Below, one piece after another: positions 9,088-20,327 of a stretch of DNA of 64,000 bases (position 1 is the stretch's first letter; each line of letters opens with the position of its first letter). Made by a program: the position numbers and the translations under genes. The notes below the pieces were generated by a model. The model made no database searches and had not been told where the DNA came from. It was given only the letters and a program-made list of their open reading frames with translations. Origin of the DNA: Chlorella sorokiniana (Eukaryota; Chlorophyta; Trebouxiophyceae; Chlorellales; Chlorellaceae); assembly GCA_025917655.1 (NCBI GenBank), contig CP084619.1, positions 1,922,001 to 1,986,000 on the forward strand. The letters are read 5' to 3'.

Positions 9088-11452
9088 TCAGCGCGCCTGT
9101 GTCACCACCCTCCTGGCTCCTGCCTGCATGCCGCGGCTGGGCGTGCTAGGCATCTGCGGCGGCAGCAGCGCTGGTTGCGCGAGGCGAGCCGCCAGGCTGG
9201 GCCCAGCCGCAACCTTGCCAGGCACGCCGCCGTCTGCCAGCATGCCGCCATTCGTGGCCGCTGAAGCGTGGATGGTGTGCTGCTGCGCCTGCTGCGCCTG
9301 GTTCAGCTCTTTGTGCGACCCATCCTGGCTCCCCCTTGGTCCCCCCTGCTCGCCGATGCCCTCCACCCCTTCCACGTGCGCCGCCGCTGCTGCCAGCGCC
9401 GCGGGTTCGTTCGCCGGGGCGGCTCCGGAAAGGCCAAATCTCCGGCGTTCAGCCTGCCCACAGAAGGCGTGGTTGAGGTGCAGCCTGAAGCGCAGCACGC
9501 GCGCTGCAGCACGCCAAACATGGGTAGGCCAGCTGCTCACAGGCGTGGTAAGCGGGGCAGCTCCCACCCGCCCTCTGGCGCCTGCTGCCGCCCCCTCCCT
9601 GCCCCGCGCACCTGCCGGTGAGCAGCACCTTCACCCCTTCTCGCACCCCAGCGGCACAGGCCACCAGGAAGCGCGCCACCCCTGACCTGCCAGGTACTTG
9701 CTTTCAGCCCCGGCCTCGGCATGCTTCACGGCACGCACCTGCGCAGCCAAGCAACCAAAGGGGAGCGCAAGGGGGGTGGGGGGGGATGGGGGGGAGGGGC
9801 CTCAAAGTAGATTGCCATGCCCTGCCGCTGCCTGGCGCTCGCGAGAGCTGCCCAGCTGGCGGACTGGGGCCACTGGCATCCCCTTCTCGCACTGGATGAC
9901 GGTCCTTCACCAGACAGTGCCCGTGACGCAGGGCACCTCGTCATCCCCCAGTCTTCTGTTCTCTGATGAAGTGCCCCCCCCACCCCCCCACCACCACCCC
10001 AACACACACATCGCACCTTGTCAGCCTCCCCTGCTCCCAGGCCGCCACCCGCTGACGCTGCGCCGCCTTCACAGTGCCCATCGCCTCCTTCACCGCAGTG
10101 GCGGGCGCCATCACCTGCGAGCGAGGAGGTGCCGGCAAGGCTATCGCTTGTAGCACACTGTGACCCAAACTGTGACACCCCTTCATGGCATGCAACCAGC
10201 CGCGTCGCTTCCACCCTCCTGCACAACCAGTCCTGCTAGTCCTTACCAGGCAGGCATGCGCCCTCGCGTGCGGGCACCGCCCCCATCCCCAACTTCACCC
10301 CAGCCATCCACCCACCACACCACCCGTACCACAATCGCACCCCCCCCCACCGTCAGCAGGCAGTCCTCCACCGCGAAGCCGTGCTCGTGCAGCACGCCCT
10401 CCACCCCGCGCCGCACCACCCCCACCATCTCCTTGCGCCGCCGGAACAGCTCGTCCACCCCCATGCCCGCCACGGCAGACCCCACAGCATCCAGCACTGC
10501 CAGGGGAAGGGGTGGATGCGGTGCAGGCGGTGCAGGCGCAGCACTCTGTCAAGTCCTGCGCAAAATCCTGCAGGAATCCCACGCAGGGACGGGCGGCCCG
10601 GCCATGCTGCGAGAGGCTTGCGCTGTGCCCTGCCGTCGCACACGGCGGCCCCGCACCGTAGCTGGTGACTTGCTCCGCGGGGTGGGCCAACGAGTAGAAT
10701 GCCTCGTACTGCCGGTCGGAGGCCACGCGGTACTGCACGCTGTACTGCAGGGCAGCACGTGACGGCGCAGCAGGGTGCGACGCTCACACCCACAGGCGGC
10801 CGGCCAGCAGTGCTGCCTGTGCAGGCCAATGCCAGCCTTCACACCACGACGCACCAGCCTTCACCAGTATGCCACTGCTGCTGCTGGCTGTCAGACCACC
10901 CATGCACAAACACCCAACACACCTCACCACACCCATTACCCCCCCCCCCGCCCCACCACACACACACACACACACACCTCCCTGCCCGCCTCACCACCAG
11001 CTCCACAAACACGCCGTCTCGGGTCTTCACCTCGCACTGCACCTCCTGGTGCTGCTGAGCGGTGCTGAGCCGCCCGCCACCGCCTCACCCAGGCAAGCGT
11101 ACACCGGGTGCAGGCCGGGGCCCACGATGCGGTTGAAGCGGCCAAACCGCTCAATGACATCCACGCTGGCCTCGCCTGTGGGGAAGGCGCGGATGGTGAG
11201 GCAGCAAGAGTGCGGCGGTTGGCGGCAGCGGCAGCGCAGGAGCAGGGCAGCCACCCAGCACCACCCATCCGAGCACTATGTCGCTGGTCGGGTGTTTCAC
11301 TGCCTCCAGGTTATGCGCGGGCCTGTCAGCCGGCCCTCACTCGTCATGGTGCAGCAACCAAGGCGGCGCAGTCCGCCATAGCGCTTGCGCGGCACAGAGG
11401 CTGCTTTTGTGCCTGTCACCGCTGTGGCAGCCTGTGAAAAGACGGTGCCCAT
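9088..11452 (-). CDS. Hypersensitive-induced-reaction (HIR) type SPFH/band-7 protein with an unusual tail
   Basis: Membrane-microdomain scaffold of the stomatin/prohibitin family. Exons (minus): 11452-11341, 11175-10995, 10744-10657, 10496-10351, 10114-10017, 9738-9612, 9532-9088. The start MGTVFSQ fits the N-myristoylation pattern (Gly2, Ser6), and a Cys pair follows ('LGCCT'). The band-7 core runs from 'VIERFGRFNRIVGPGLHPVY' through 'VQCEVKTRDGVFVELV', 'VQYRVASDRQYEAFYSLAHP', 'KEAMGTVKAAQRQRVA' and 'AESKYLAG'. Three one-base gaps (about 11070-11078, 10031-10038, 9679-9682) restore the frame; the exons then total 400 codons. Plant HIRs are about 285 residues and end with a conserved region that is replaced here by an Ala-rich tail of about 147 residues. 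The family is clear; the last exon is less certain. Confidence 0.78.
10961..10978. repeat. (CA)n dinucleotide microsatellite
   Basis: About nine CA units in an intron of the HIR gene, next to C-rich runs at 10938-10950. Such tracts in this window sit in introns, not exons. Confidence 0.85.
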
Positions 11453-11630
11453 CGTGGGCAATGCAAAAAGAATGCTGGGGCGGCAGGGAAGCCTTTCAGC
11501 CAGTGAGGGCCCTGAGAGTCAGCGCGCCGATTGGGCATCTTCTGCAGAGCTTCCCATGGTTGGAATAGCCTTTTCAAGCAAGCATCTCAGCGAATCTGCG
11601 CCAAACTCCGCCCTCCCACGACTAGTATGC

Positions 11631-11635
11631 TTACA
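11631..11635 (-). terminator. TGTAA poly(A) signal of the aldo-keto reductase
   Basis: TTACA on the plus strand (TGTAA on the minus strand) lies about 62 nt past the aldo-keto reductase stop. It is about 180 bp before the HIR start on the same strand, so the HIR promoter must fit in that gap. Confidence 0.55.
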
Positions 11636-11696
11636 ATCATGAAGCTGGCAACGGAATGTTGGTCGAGTGTCATGGACGACCCGCCCTGTGGCGGCG

Positions 11697-14600
11697 CTAC
11701 CACTTGCCGCCGCGCTCCCAGTCGTAGCAGTCGCCCTGAGCCTGCACCCCCGCCTCCAGCACCTTGGCGATGGCCTCGCGGTCGGCTGCGGGAAGGCACG
11801 GCATATGGAAACGCCTGGGTAAGGACGAGACGAGGCCTGCGACACGTTGCGCATGCCTGGCAGCACACAACAGCGTCAACAAGAGGGGTGTCTGTTGAAG
11901 GCGTGCGTATGTGCCAAGAGAGCTGCCTGCACCCACCATCATCCATGGCGAAGGAGAAGATCTTCTTGGTCTCCTCCACGTGGCTGGCGTTGCGGGCGCC
12001 CAGGATCACGCCCGCCACCTGCCAGCAGGGCGAGGGGTCCAGGCGCAGGCACAGCCTGGGTGGGTGGCTGCCCAAGCGCACCCCAGGGGCCTGGCCTGCT
12101 GCCGCTGCGCCAGCCTGCTGGCATTGCTTCCAGGACCGCGAGCCTGGGAGACCTCAGGCGTGAGGTCTTCCATTATCAAGCCTGTCACCTTTCTGTGCAT
12201 CCCCGCCGGCCCTCCCCAGCCCACCTGCGGCTTGTCCAGCACCCAGCGCGCCGCCACATCAGCGATCGTCACGCCGTGCTTCTTGCCCACCTCGGACAGC
12301 GTGCGCAGCAGCGTCTGCAATCCGGTTGCGCAGGAAAGTGTAGTGAGGGGCCTTGCAGGCCTGAGGCAGGCACCTCCCCAGGCGCACCGCCAGAAACAAG
12401 GAGTGCCAGGCATGCGCCACAGCGCTGGTGCTTGCAACGTGTCTGCCTGTTTGCGCAGCCCCACCTGGTACCAATCCCAGCCGCCAGCTTGCCCAATGAC
12501 AGATGCGTACTTGGAGAGAGAGTAGGTGTTGACGCGGACGCTGTGGAGAGGAGGAGGCATGCGGGTTGGGAGGAGGCGGGCGGCCACCGCAGCCACACAG
12601 CGCCACGCCCGGCCGCCACGCAGCGCTCGTCCAGGGCAGCGATGCTGCCTTGCCTCAGCAAAGCACGGGCGGCGCTGGCTGCTGCTGCCGAGCCGCTGCG
12701 GTGGCTTTTGGCGTCCCCCCACCCCGGGCAGGCAGTGACCGCTCACTCGCGCGTGGACAGGCCCAGGTACTTGTCTGTGAGCAGGCCCCCCGCCAGCACG
12801 CCGTAGGGCAGCAGCTTGATGTCGCGCTCCGCGCAGAACGCCGCCATCTCGATCTCCGGCCGGCGGTCCAGCAGGCTGTACTGCACCTGCAGGGCGGGAC
12901 GGGGCGGAAGCGAGGCCAGCAGCCGGTGAGCAAGAAAGTGGATCGAGCAGGTTAGGTCAGGGCAGAGAGACCAGCAGCGGGGCCCCAGGCAGCAGCACGA
13001 AGAGCATACCGCACGACAGGCGGCTGCAGGCACGCGCTTCAGGGGGTCCAGCCTAAGGCCAGCCTGTCGCAGCCTGCTGGCCCCAACCAGCCAGCCAGCC
13101 AGCCGGCCGCCTACCTGGTTGTTGACCAGCTTCACACCCGCATCGAGCATCTCCTGCAGCCGCGGTACGTCAAAGTTGGTGGCGCCCACGTGCCGAATCT
13201 TGCCCTTCGCCTGCAGCATGGCCAGCACAGAGGGGGCTGAATGAACAGGTGCATGCATGGCTGCAGGCAGGCAGCACTTGCTCGGGTGGGTCAGGGGCAT
13301 GGCAGGCAGGGGTGGCCGACAAGCAGCTTGTAATTCTGAGGTAGTTTCCAGCGGAGGCCGCAGACGTCGTCCCCGCCCAACCATGCCTGGCAGCTGGTGT
13401 GCCCCTTCCACCCCCACACACCACTGGGCTCCTCCCAAGCAATCATGCCCTGCCATGCCTCCAGCCCGGCCGTGCCGCACCTGCAGCTCCGCCAGGTTCT
13501 TGGCAGCCTCCACGTACCCCGCGGTGCTGTACTGGTGCCAGTAGAACTGCACCAGGTCCAGGTGCTCCACACCCAGCTTGCTGCGGCTGCCGTCGATGCA
13601 CTGCGACGGCGGGAGTGGCGGGGCCGGGTGTCTCAGCCCCTCCTAGCGCGAAACAGGCCCGTCCAGGGCTTGGGAGATGCCCAAAATGCCAGCACGATTC
13701 AACTGACAGACCAGCGGCCGGGCGTCAAAACCTTCGGCGAGTGCGTCACCCCACACTGCAGGGCACCAGACGCTGCAGGCCCCGCACCCCCTCCACACCC
13801 CCACCAACACACACACCTGCTCCACGTAGCGGAGCTCCTTGGCCTGCCGCATCATGTCGCCAAAGCAGCAAAACTTGGTGAGCACCTGCGAGGACACCAA
13901 CGGCGGCCAGGTGGAGTTCAGGGCGGAGCGTGCAGCGAGCCCGGCGCCCAGCCAGCCCAGGGCGAAGAGGTCCGGCAACAAGGGCGCACCCAGGCGCCCA
14001 GCCTGCACCTCGGCCGCCTGTTCTTGGCCGCACTGCTGCCGCGCTGGGGCAAGGCAGCGCTGCCGCGGTGGCCACGCTGCGCTGCCCCTGGAGGGCCGCA
14101 CCTGCACGTGGGGCTTCTCCGCCGGGTGGTGCTTCAGGTAGTGGCCGATGAGGCTCTCCGAGGGGCCGTAGATGTCGGCGGTGTCAAAGCTGGTCACCCC
14201 CGCAGCCACGTAGGCGGCAAAGTCCTCCACCGCTGCCTGCCCTGAGGTGCGGTCGCTCTTGCTCTCCCCCTTGTGGCCGCCGCTCAGCTGCCAGCAGCCC
14301 TGCGGGCCCGGGGGAGCGGCGGGATGCCGCCAGCAAAGCATATGTGAGCATGACGCGTTAGGCCGGGCATCAAACCGCCGAAAGGCTGGTAGGGCGTCGG
14401 CAAAGGCTATACATGTTATGTGTGGCAGAGCTGGGAAACGGCTTGATGGCGATGGCCGGTGTGCTGCCAGCAACGACGACACCTCAACGCACCTTGACCA
14501 CCCGGCTGATCTCAAAGCCCGGGGCCAGCTCCGCCCGAGGGATTTCCTTGCCCACTGCCGGCTCAGCCGCTGCCGCTGGCTCCGCTTTCACCTCCACATC

Positions 14601-14807
14601 CATTGGCTCCCCGCTTGCCGCCATCACAACCGGCCTGGCAGCCCCGCCTGCCGCCGCTGCCACTCCGCTGGAGAGGAGGAGGGATCGCCGCGAGAACTCG
14701 GCTTGGGCTACGACAGCTCGCTGAGGAACGAGTATGCGGTGAGGGGAGCGTTGCAGGACAGGCGAAAAGCTGCGGGAGACCTTTGCTGCCGACAGGCAAG
14801 TGGGCAT
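11697..14807 (-). CDS. Aldo-keto reductase with twin-arginine thylakoid-type signal
   Basis: NAD(P)H-dependent oxidoreductase of the AKR superfamily. Ten exons (minus): 14807-14493, 14299-14102, 13885-13817, 13600-13481, 13210-13115, 12886-12747, 12540-12465, 12314-12225, 12018-11937, 11785-11697. They sum to 425 codons with no frame break. The N-terminus has a plastid transit-like stretch, then '[18 protein letters not shown]', a twin-arginine plus hydrophobic signal typical of Tat cargo of the thylakoid lumen. Catalytic-barrel landmarks are '[16 protein letters not shown]' (Asp and Tyr of the tetrad), '[11 protein letters not shown]' (catalytic His region), '[12 protein letters not shown]', '[12 protein letters not shown]', '[16 protein letters not shown]' and the NADP-binding '[13 protein letters not shown]'. 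It ends '[10 protein letters not shown]'. Substrate unknown. Confidence 0.9.
13086..13105. repeat. CCAG tetranucleotide repeat
   Basis: About five tandem CCAG units in intron 5 of the aldo-keto reductase gene. Minor simple repeat with no visible role. Confidence 0.75.
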
Positions 14808-15151
14808 TGCAGGGACTGCGTGTAGATCACAGAATTCCGCGCCTTTAAACCAGTGTGATCAGCTCGCGATGGCTGCAAATGGTGAAACCTGGCGAAGAAG
14901 AGAGCGGTACAAGGCAGGGTACAAGGACGCTGGTCGTCCTGTTCTCTGCGCTTTCCCCGCAACGCCTGAACATTATTAACCTTCTATTTTTCGACTGGTG
15001 TTTGCGGGTTGTTGGACCTTGAGCAAACATCCCTGTGACGAAAACGAGTTGGTGCCGCCGCCTGTGCCTCTTTTGCGCCTTTCTATGCTGATAGTACTCA
15101 TCTTGCAGCCGTGTTAAACGGTTCCATTGGAAAGGGGTGGCTCCTGGCGCC
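14808..15151. promoter_or_regulatory. Divergent promoter, aldo-keto reductase / NYN nuclease
   Basis: About 340 bp between opposite start codons. It is AT-richer than the flanks at 14960-15090. I see no coding exon and no nameable motif. Confidence 0.45.
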
Positions 15152-17495
15152 ATGTCGGTGTGGAGGGCCACCTCGGCAGCGGCGCCTGCCGCTGGCGGTG
15201 GCTCAATCGGACCCCACTGTCGAGCAACACCTTTGGCGGCACTTGTAGTCTCAAATCCTCAACTCGACTGCACAGCAGACGAGTAGATCGGAGCCTGGTA
15301 TTGGGGGCGATGCGTGACGGCAAGAAGCGGAGGAAACCTGCTAGCAGGAGCGGCGGCGGCAGCAGCAGCGACGAGGTAGGGAGCCTTTGTACACCGCGAC
15401 TGCCCGTTTATGCCTTTCCCCCATCTGCCTTGCTTGTCGACTTACAGAAGCATTCCGGATGACGCCAACCGTCCTGCAGGATACCCCTTCTCCAGCGCCG
15501 ACAAAACCGCAACCCCGCCGCGTAGACCCCACCATCAACATCCCCGTGAGGAGGCAGCAGATGTGGGCCCGGCTGGTCAAAGAACAGATGCGAGAGGATG
15601 ATCCCAACACCTTTCGTCCCAAGCAACCAACACGGGGCTTTCGCAAGGAAACACTGGACAGTGAGGAGTACAGAAAGTGCGGCGCCGCCCACCAGGGCTT
15701 GAAGTTGCCTGCAGCTGCTCTGCCAATGCCCGCCTCCCGCCATGTGCCACACGCTGCTCTGGTGCTGCTGCCCTGTGTTTGACTCGCTTCAGCACGCCTG
15801 GCGTGGCTGCCAGCATGGGGCACATCGCACGCGTCGGCCTTTCTTACCACATGCGCCTGCACACCCCTCCCTGCCACTGAGCGCAGGCGCCGCGAGGATC
15901 AGGAAAAGCAGGCTGAGCAGGCACGGCGTTACAAGGCTGAGACGGGCACGCTGGCACAGATGTTCAACACCAGCGTGTCCGCGCCTGGGGAGCGGCCGCT
16001 GGGTGTGACACTGGTGGACGGATACAACATGTTGTACTCGGTGAGCGCTGCTATCTTGTTGTAGTTTGCAGCGTGGGTATGCAGTCATGATTGCGGGCGT
16101 GGCAGTGATACGTGCTCTGCTGCAGCAGCGTGGAGGGTCTGTGCTTCACTGTGCGCAGAAGCGTATAGGAACGATCCGGGTTAAACAACCAAACATGCTT
16201 GCAACAGCCTGCTGAAAGGGAGAAGTAGCAGACTGCGTGCCGACACACCAGCGCAGCTCCTGCCAGCTGTCAATTTTTGCTACCGCTTGTGCAATCCAAC
16301 CCGTGAAACGCGCAGATGAGGGACCCCAAGGTGCAGGAGTTGATGGCAGAGGCGATGGCAGACCCTGAGAGCGGCGCATTGGAGGAGGCGCGGCAGCACT
16401 TGCTTCGCCAGCTGGATGTTTACAGGTGGGCAACACGAAGCCATGCTGCGGACCTTGTCCACAGCAAGTGTTTTACCGTGCCGTTGCCCAAAACATAGCA
16501 GTGGTTGTGATGGCTCCCCCTCAACCATGCAACCCCTCCTGCTTCCTGACAGCTCCCTGGAAGCCATGTACGTGCATGTGGTGCTGGATGCCATGCGGCG
16601 CGGTTACTCATCCCAACACAACAAGCTGGGCATGATTGGTGAGCTGACGGGGGCGGGGTGGGTGCAGGTGCTGCCCCCCACTCCCCACCCCCACCCTCAC
16701 ACCTCCTCAGCCCTTCCAGGCCCCCTCCCCCCCACAATCACCCCAGCACCCTACGCCACCTCCTTGCAGTTGAGTTTTGTGGGGACCAGGAAGCCGATTC
16801 CGTGCTGCTGTCCAAGGCACAGCAATACATTGACCAGGGGTGTCCAAGGTATGCTTGGGTGCAGCGCAAGCGGTGGGTGGTGATGCCCAACACACAGCTG
16901 CTTGTGGTCGGGTATGGAAGCAGGTTGCGCTCCAGAACCCCTGTTCTCACCCATGTGCTCATGTCGCATCGCTCCTGCGCGCGCGCCCCCCCCGCCCCTC
17001 TCCCCAGGTGTGCATCGTGACGAATGACCTTGGGATTGCAGCGCTGACCCCCGCAGTGCAGGCGCCCAACCCTGGCAGGCAGGCGGTCTTCGGCTGCTCC
17101 TGCGCCACGCTTTCAAGGTGCGGCAGCAGTGGGCCAAAGGGCACCTGGCGTGATGCCGCCGCAAAGCTCAAGAACCGCTAGTTGCTGGCAGGGGTGGTGT
17201 TGGGCAAGCATGCAGTAAATGCTCCATGAATTGTGCACCTGCGCAGCTGCTGTTGGCGAGCCAACAGAAGCTGGACCGCCAACTTCAAGCGCAGCGTCTG
17301 CCCCGCGGCCTCGGCTCGCTGTCGGCCGTGGTCACGCAGAAGACCTCCACCGCGGGCACCGGCAGCCAGAAGCAGTCGCTGTTGTCCCTGCGAGAAAACC
17401 TGGTGCATCGCGAGCAGCAGCAGGCGCTGCAGGGGCAGCGGCAGCGGCAAGTACCGCAGGTGCGCCAGGCTCCGCAGCAGCGGCACAACGACTGA
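15152..17495 (+). CDS. YacP-like NYN-domain ribonuclease, probably plastid-targeted
   Basis: Predicted PIN/NYN-fold endoribonuclease (YacP/Rae1 family). The core begins 'GVTLVDGYNMLYS' (exon 15887-16040, first acidic residue), then 'LEEARQHLLRQLDVY' (16316-16425), 'AMYVHVVLDAMRRGYS' (16553-16638), 'VEFCGDQEADSVLLSKAQQY' (16770-16848, the Asp-Ser element) and 'VCIVTNDLGIAAL' (17008-17117, the TND element). The last exon is 17247-17495, ending with a Gln-rich tail. The 5' end is unsettled: an ATG at 15152 opens a transit-like frame that stops at 15284, while an ATG at 15310 gives a basic start. Exon 15448-15676 reads in a third frame, so one or two bases are probably wrong. Frame phase also slips by one at 17008 and 17247. 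Confidence 0.75.
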
Positions 17496-18010
17496 CAATG
17501 CAAGCTTGCTCGCTGGCGCTGCACCTGACAGCAAGGCCATTCGCACATAAACCTGACTGACTTTTGAAAAAACTGCGACTCGCACTGAAACCCAACACCA
17601 TTCTTTTGTTCGCTTTCATACTGACGCTGCTTGCAGCCAATTTTCCGCCTCTGAACGACCCTCACATCACATCCCCACGCCTTGCTCTCCTCGCCACGTT
17701 GCATTGTTTCATTTGTTGCACTGAATCAAATGTTTGGCAAGTGCTATGCAAGACGGGCACCAAAACTGTTGGGACAAGCGGGCAACGAAGCAGGAGACTC
17801 ACTCCCGACAGGCAGGAAAGAAGCACTCGGGAAAAAGAGGGTGTTGGAGGATGCAAGGCGCACACGGGCTATGACTGGCACAATTGCGCAGAACGCAGGA
17901 TTAACGAAGCGCAGTTAGCTCTGGGCTCACCAATGATACATAAGCGAAATGAATTGCAGGGGCAGGGCTGGCAGCACACCTGGCAACACGCTCACTGCGT
18001 GCGCTGCTGG
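17496..18010. other. Convergent 3' region, NYN nuclease / GTP cyclohydrolase II
   Basis: 515 bp between facing stop codons, AT-richer than its flanks. No recognisable coding sequence or RNA gene on either strand; presumably two 3' UTRs. Confidence 0.4.
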
Positions 18011-19937
18011 TCACGCGTCGGTGCTGGCCGCGCCCGAGCCGCTGCCACAACCGGCGCCGCCAGGTGCGTCGCCATGCGGCGCCACGGGCGCCAGGTTGGT
18101 GGCTGCAGTCGCCTCCTCCAGGCCCTCGGGCAGCGGCAGTGGCGCCTCCAGCGGGATGCCCGCGCTGCTGGGCTCGCCCTGCGCACAACAGAGCAGCATA
18201 TCATCTCGGCGTGCCCAGCTTTTGCAGGCCGTGCAAGCTGCCCGGCACAGGCGGCAGGCGGCCTGCTGCCCCTACCATTCCCAGTGAACAGGGGTTCAGC
18301 CTTAGTCAGTCGGGCAGCCCACCACACGCATGCCCCCGCCTGCGCCCACCTCGTGGTCCCAGTAACAGAACTGGCCCTCCAGTGCCTCCCCCTCCTCCTC
18401 GGCATCGCTGACGTAGAGGGCGGGGTTGAGCAGGTGGCGCATGCGGCGGTGCTTGGAGGACAGGTAGCCGGCGTTGTACTTCTGGGCTGGTACCTGTACC
18501 ACAGGGGCCCGGGCGCAGCAGGCAGAGGGGCTTTAACTCAAGAGGGAGGAGGAGCGATAGGGGCTGGGCTGAAGCGGCACCGCCGATGCAGCGGCTCGCG
18601 CATGTTGCCCCTGCGACGGCGCGTCCGAGCGTCCCACAGTCCCACCTGGCAGGGTATGCGCCCCGTCACGGTTATGCCCAGCCCCGCCAGCTCCTGCAGC
18701 TTGCGCGGGTTGTTGGTCATGAGGCGCACGCTGCGCACGCCCAGGTCTGCCAGGATGTGGCGCACAGCCGAGTACTCGCGGCAGTCGTCGGGCAGGCCCA
18801 GCGCGCGGTTGGCGTCCACGGTGTCCAGTCCCTTCTCCTGTGGGCACGGCGGGGGGCAGCGCGAGCGTTAGTTCGTGACGAGGCAAGAGGGGGAGGGAGA
18901 CGATGGAGCGTCTGCGGCACACCCGCAAATTTGCGGCACACCCGTGGGAACTGGCGCAGCCTAGCGGCTGGCATGTGCAAGTACACACAAACAATGCCCC
19001 CTGTCATCCATCCTGGACCAGACTCAGCTGCGTGCCCATGCCTCCCTCCCCCAACCCAGCCCATGCCCACCTGCAGCGCATACGCCGCAATCTTGTTGGC
19101 CAGGCCAATGCCGCGCCCCTCCTGCTGCAGGTAGACCACCATGCCCGGCGGCTGCTCCCGGATGTGCTCCAGCGCCAGCTCCAGCTGCTCCCTGCAGTCG
19201 CACTTGAGCGAGCCCAGCACCTCGCTGGTGAAGCAGGCGTCGTGCACCCGCACCGCCACGTCCGACAGCCCCTCGGGCCGCCCGAAATGATGACCGACGG
19301 CTCGGTGTAGGTGCGCCCGCCGTCCACCTGCGGCAGCGAAAGGTGGAGGGGTAAGGCGGAGCCGGAGCGACGAGGGTGCCGAGCTGGAAGAGAGGGCACA
19401 GGGGGAGGGCGGTGGCAGCAGCGCGTCGCGGCGCCAGCGGCTGGCAGCGCTGGCAATGGCCTCCCACACGCTGCATGGCACAGTACTCTACAGGGGCTGG
19501 CTACGGCTGCGTTGTTCACACAGATACGGGCGGCTACAGGTGGAGCGCAAGCAGCACACGCTCACCGTGTGCCGGTAGCCGCGCAGGCGGAACTTGCCCT
19601 GCTTGGTGGGCAGCAGCGTCTCCGCCACAAACTTGGTCCACACTCCGGGCCGGTCTGCGTCTTGCTGTGAGCCTGGCGGTGCCTGCTGCTGCTGCTGGAG
19701 GTCTATGCAGGAGGCTTCCTGCTGCTCCTGCTGCCGGGCCACACCATTCACGCCTTTGCTGCTTGCCTCCAGCTGCACCGGCCCCGCTCGTCTTCTATGT
19801 CCATTGCGCACCGCTGCTGGCTGTCGGGGCTGGGCCCAGGCGCTCCTACTGGCTTGCGGCGACCGTCGACACTGGAGCCCACATGCGCTGCAGAAGTCGG
19901 CCGCACTGTACCGTGCATTGAGCTGCATCACGACCAT
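18011..19937 (-). CDS. GTP cyclohydrolase II, stand-alone form (riboflavin pathway)
   Basis: Opens GTP to the pyrimidine precursor of riboflavin. Exons (minus): 19937-19566, 19327-19071, 18837-18646, 18493-18350, 18178-18011; with one added base they make 378 codons. After a Gln-rich presequence of about 100 residues come '[17 protein letters not shown]', '[20 protein letters not shown]' (zinc-binding Cys cluster), '[19 protein letters not shown]' and '[17 protein letters not shown]', in the order of bacterial RibA. The frame break is at a run of three T (minus strand, 19285-19287): one more T gives '[13 protein letters not shown]'. No DHBP-synthase domain precedes it, unlike the fused RibBA of land plants, so that step must be encoded elsewhere. 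The C-terminal tail after 18178 is disordered. Confidence 0.88.
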
Positions 19938-20327
19938 GTGGTCTTGCAAGGCCTGATCTTGCCGCGTGAGTTGCAGGCGGCTGAGGCGGCAGAGTCACTT
20001 GCTGACCAGCACAGCCTCCAGTGATAGACAGAGGGATGGTTAAGTGAAGTGAAGTTATGACGATCGCATCGGTGAAGGGATGCAGGCTCACCTCACAGGT
20101 TTGCCGCAATGAGTGCACCGCTGGCAGGGAGTGGCCACTAGTGGCAGCAACCGAGCCGAAATCGCGCTTGCTGCCCAGCATTGTTGGCTCATCTGACCCT
20201 CGTCCTGCCCACAACATCATCTCCTGGTTTCTCACCTCAGTGCTTGCAGATGCCGTCGGTAGGCCAGATAACGTGCAGCAGGGCTGCCGCACTGCGCCCT
20301 CATGCAGCAATAGCGCATAGATTGAGA
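19938..20327. promoter_or_regulatory. Divergent promoter, GTP cyclohydrolase II / FKBP
   Basis: 390 bp between opposite start codons, with an AT-richer core around 20010-20080. No ORF here is credible. Two plastid-destined products may share this control region; this is inference from geometry only. Confidence 0.45.

Noticed and set aside
10243-10497. Gly/Trp-rich ORF on the minus strand extending the HIR exon at its 3' side.
   Set aside because: After the GT donor at 10350 the frame runs through a C/G-repeat intron; the protein match resumes only at 10114.
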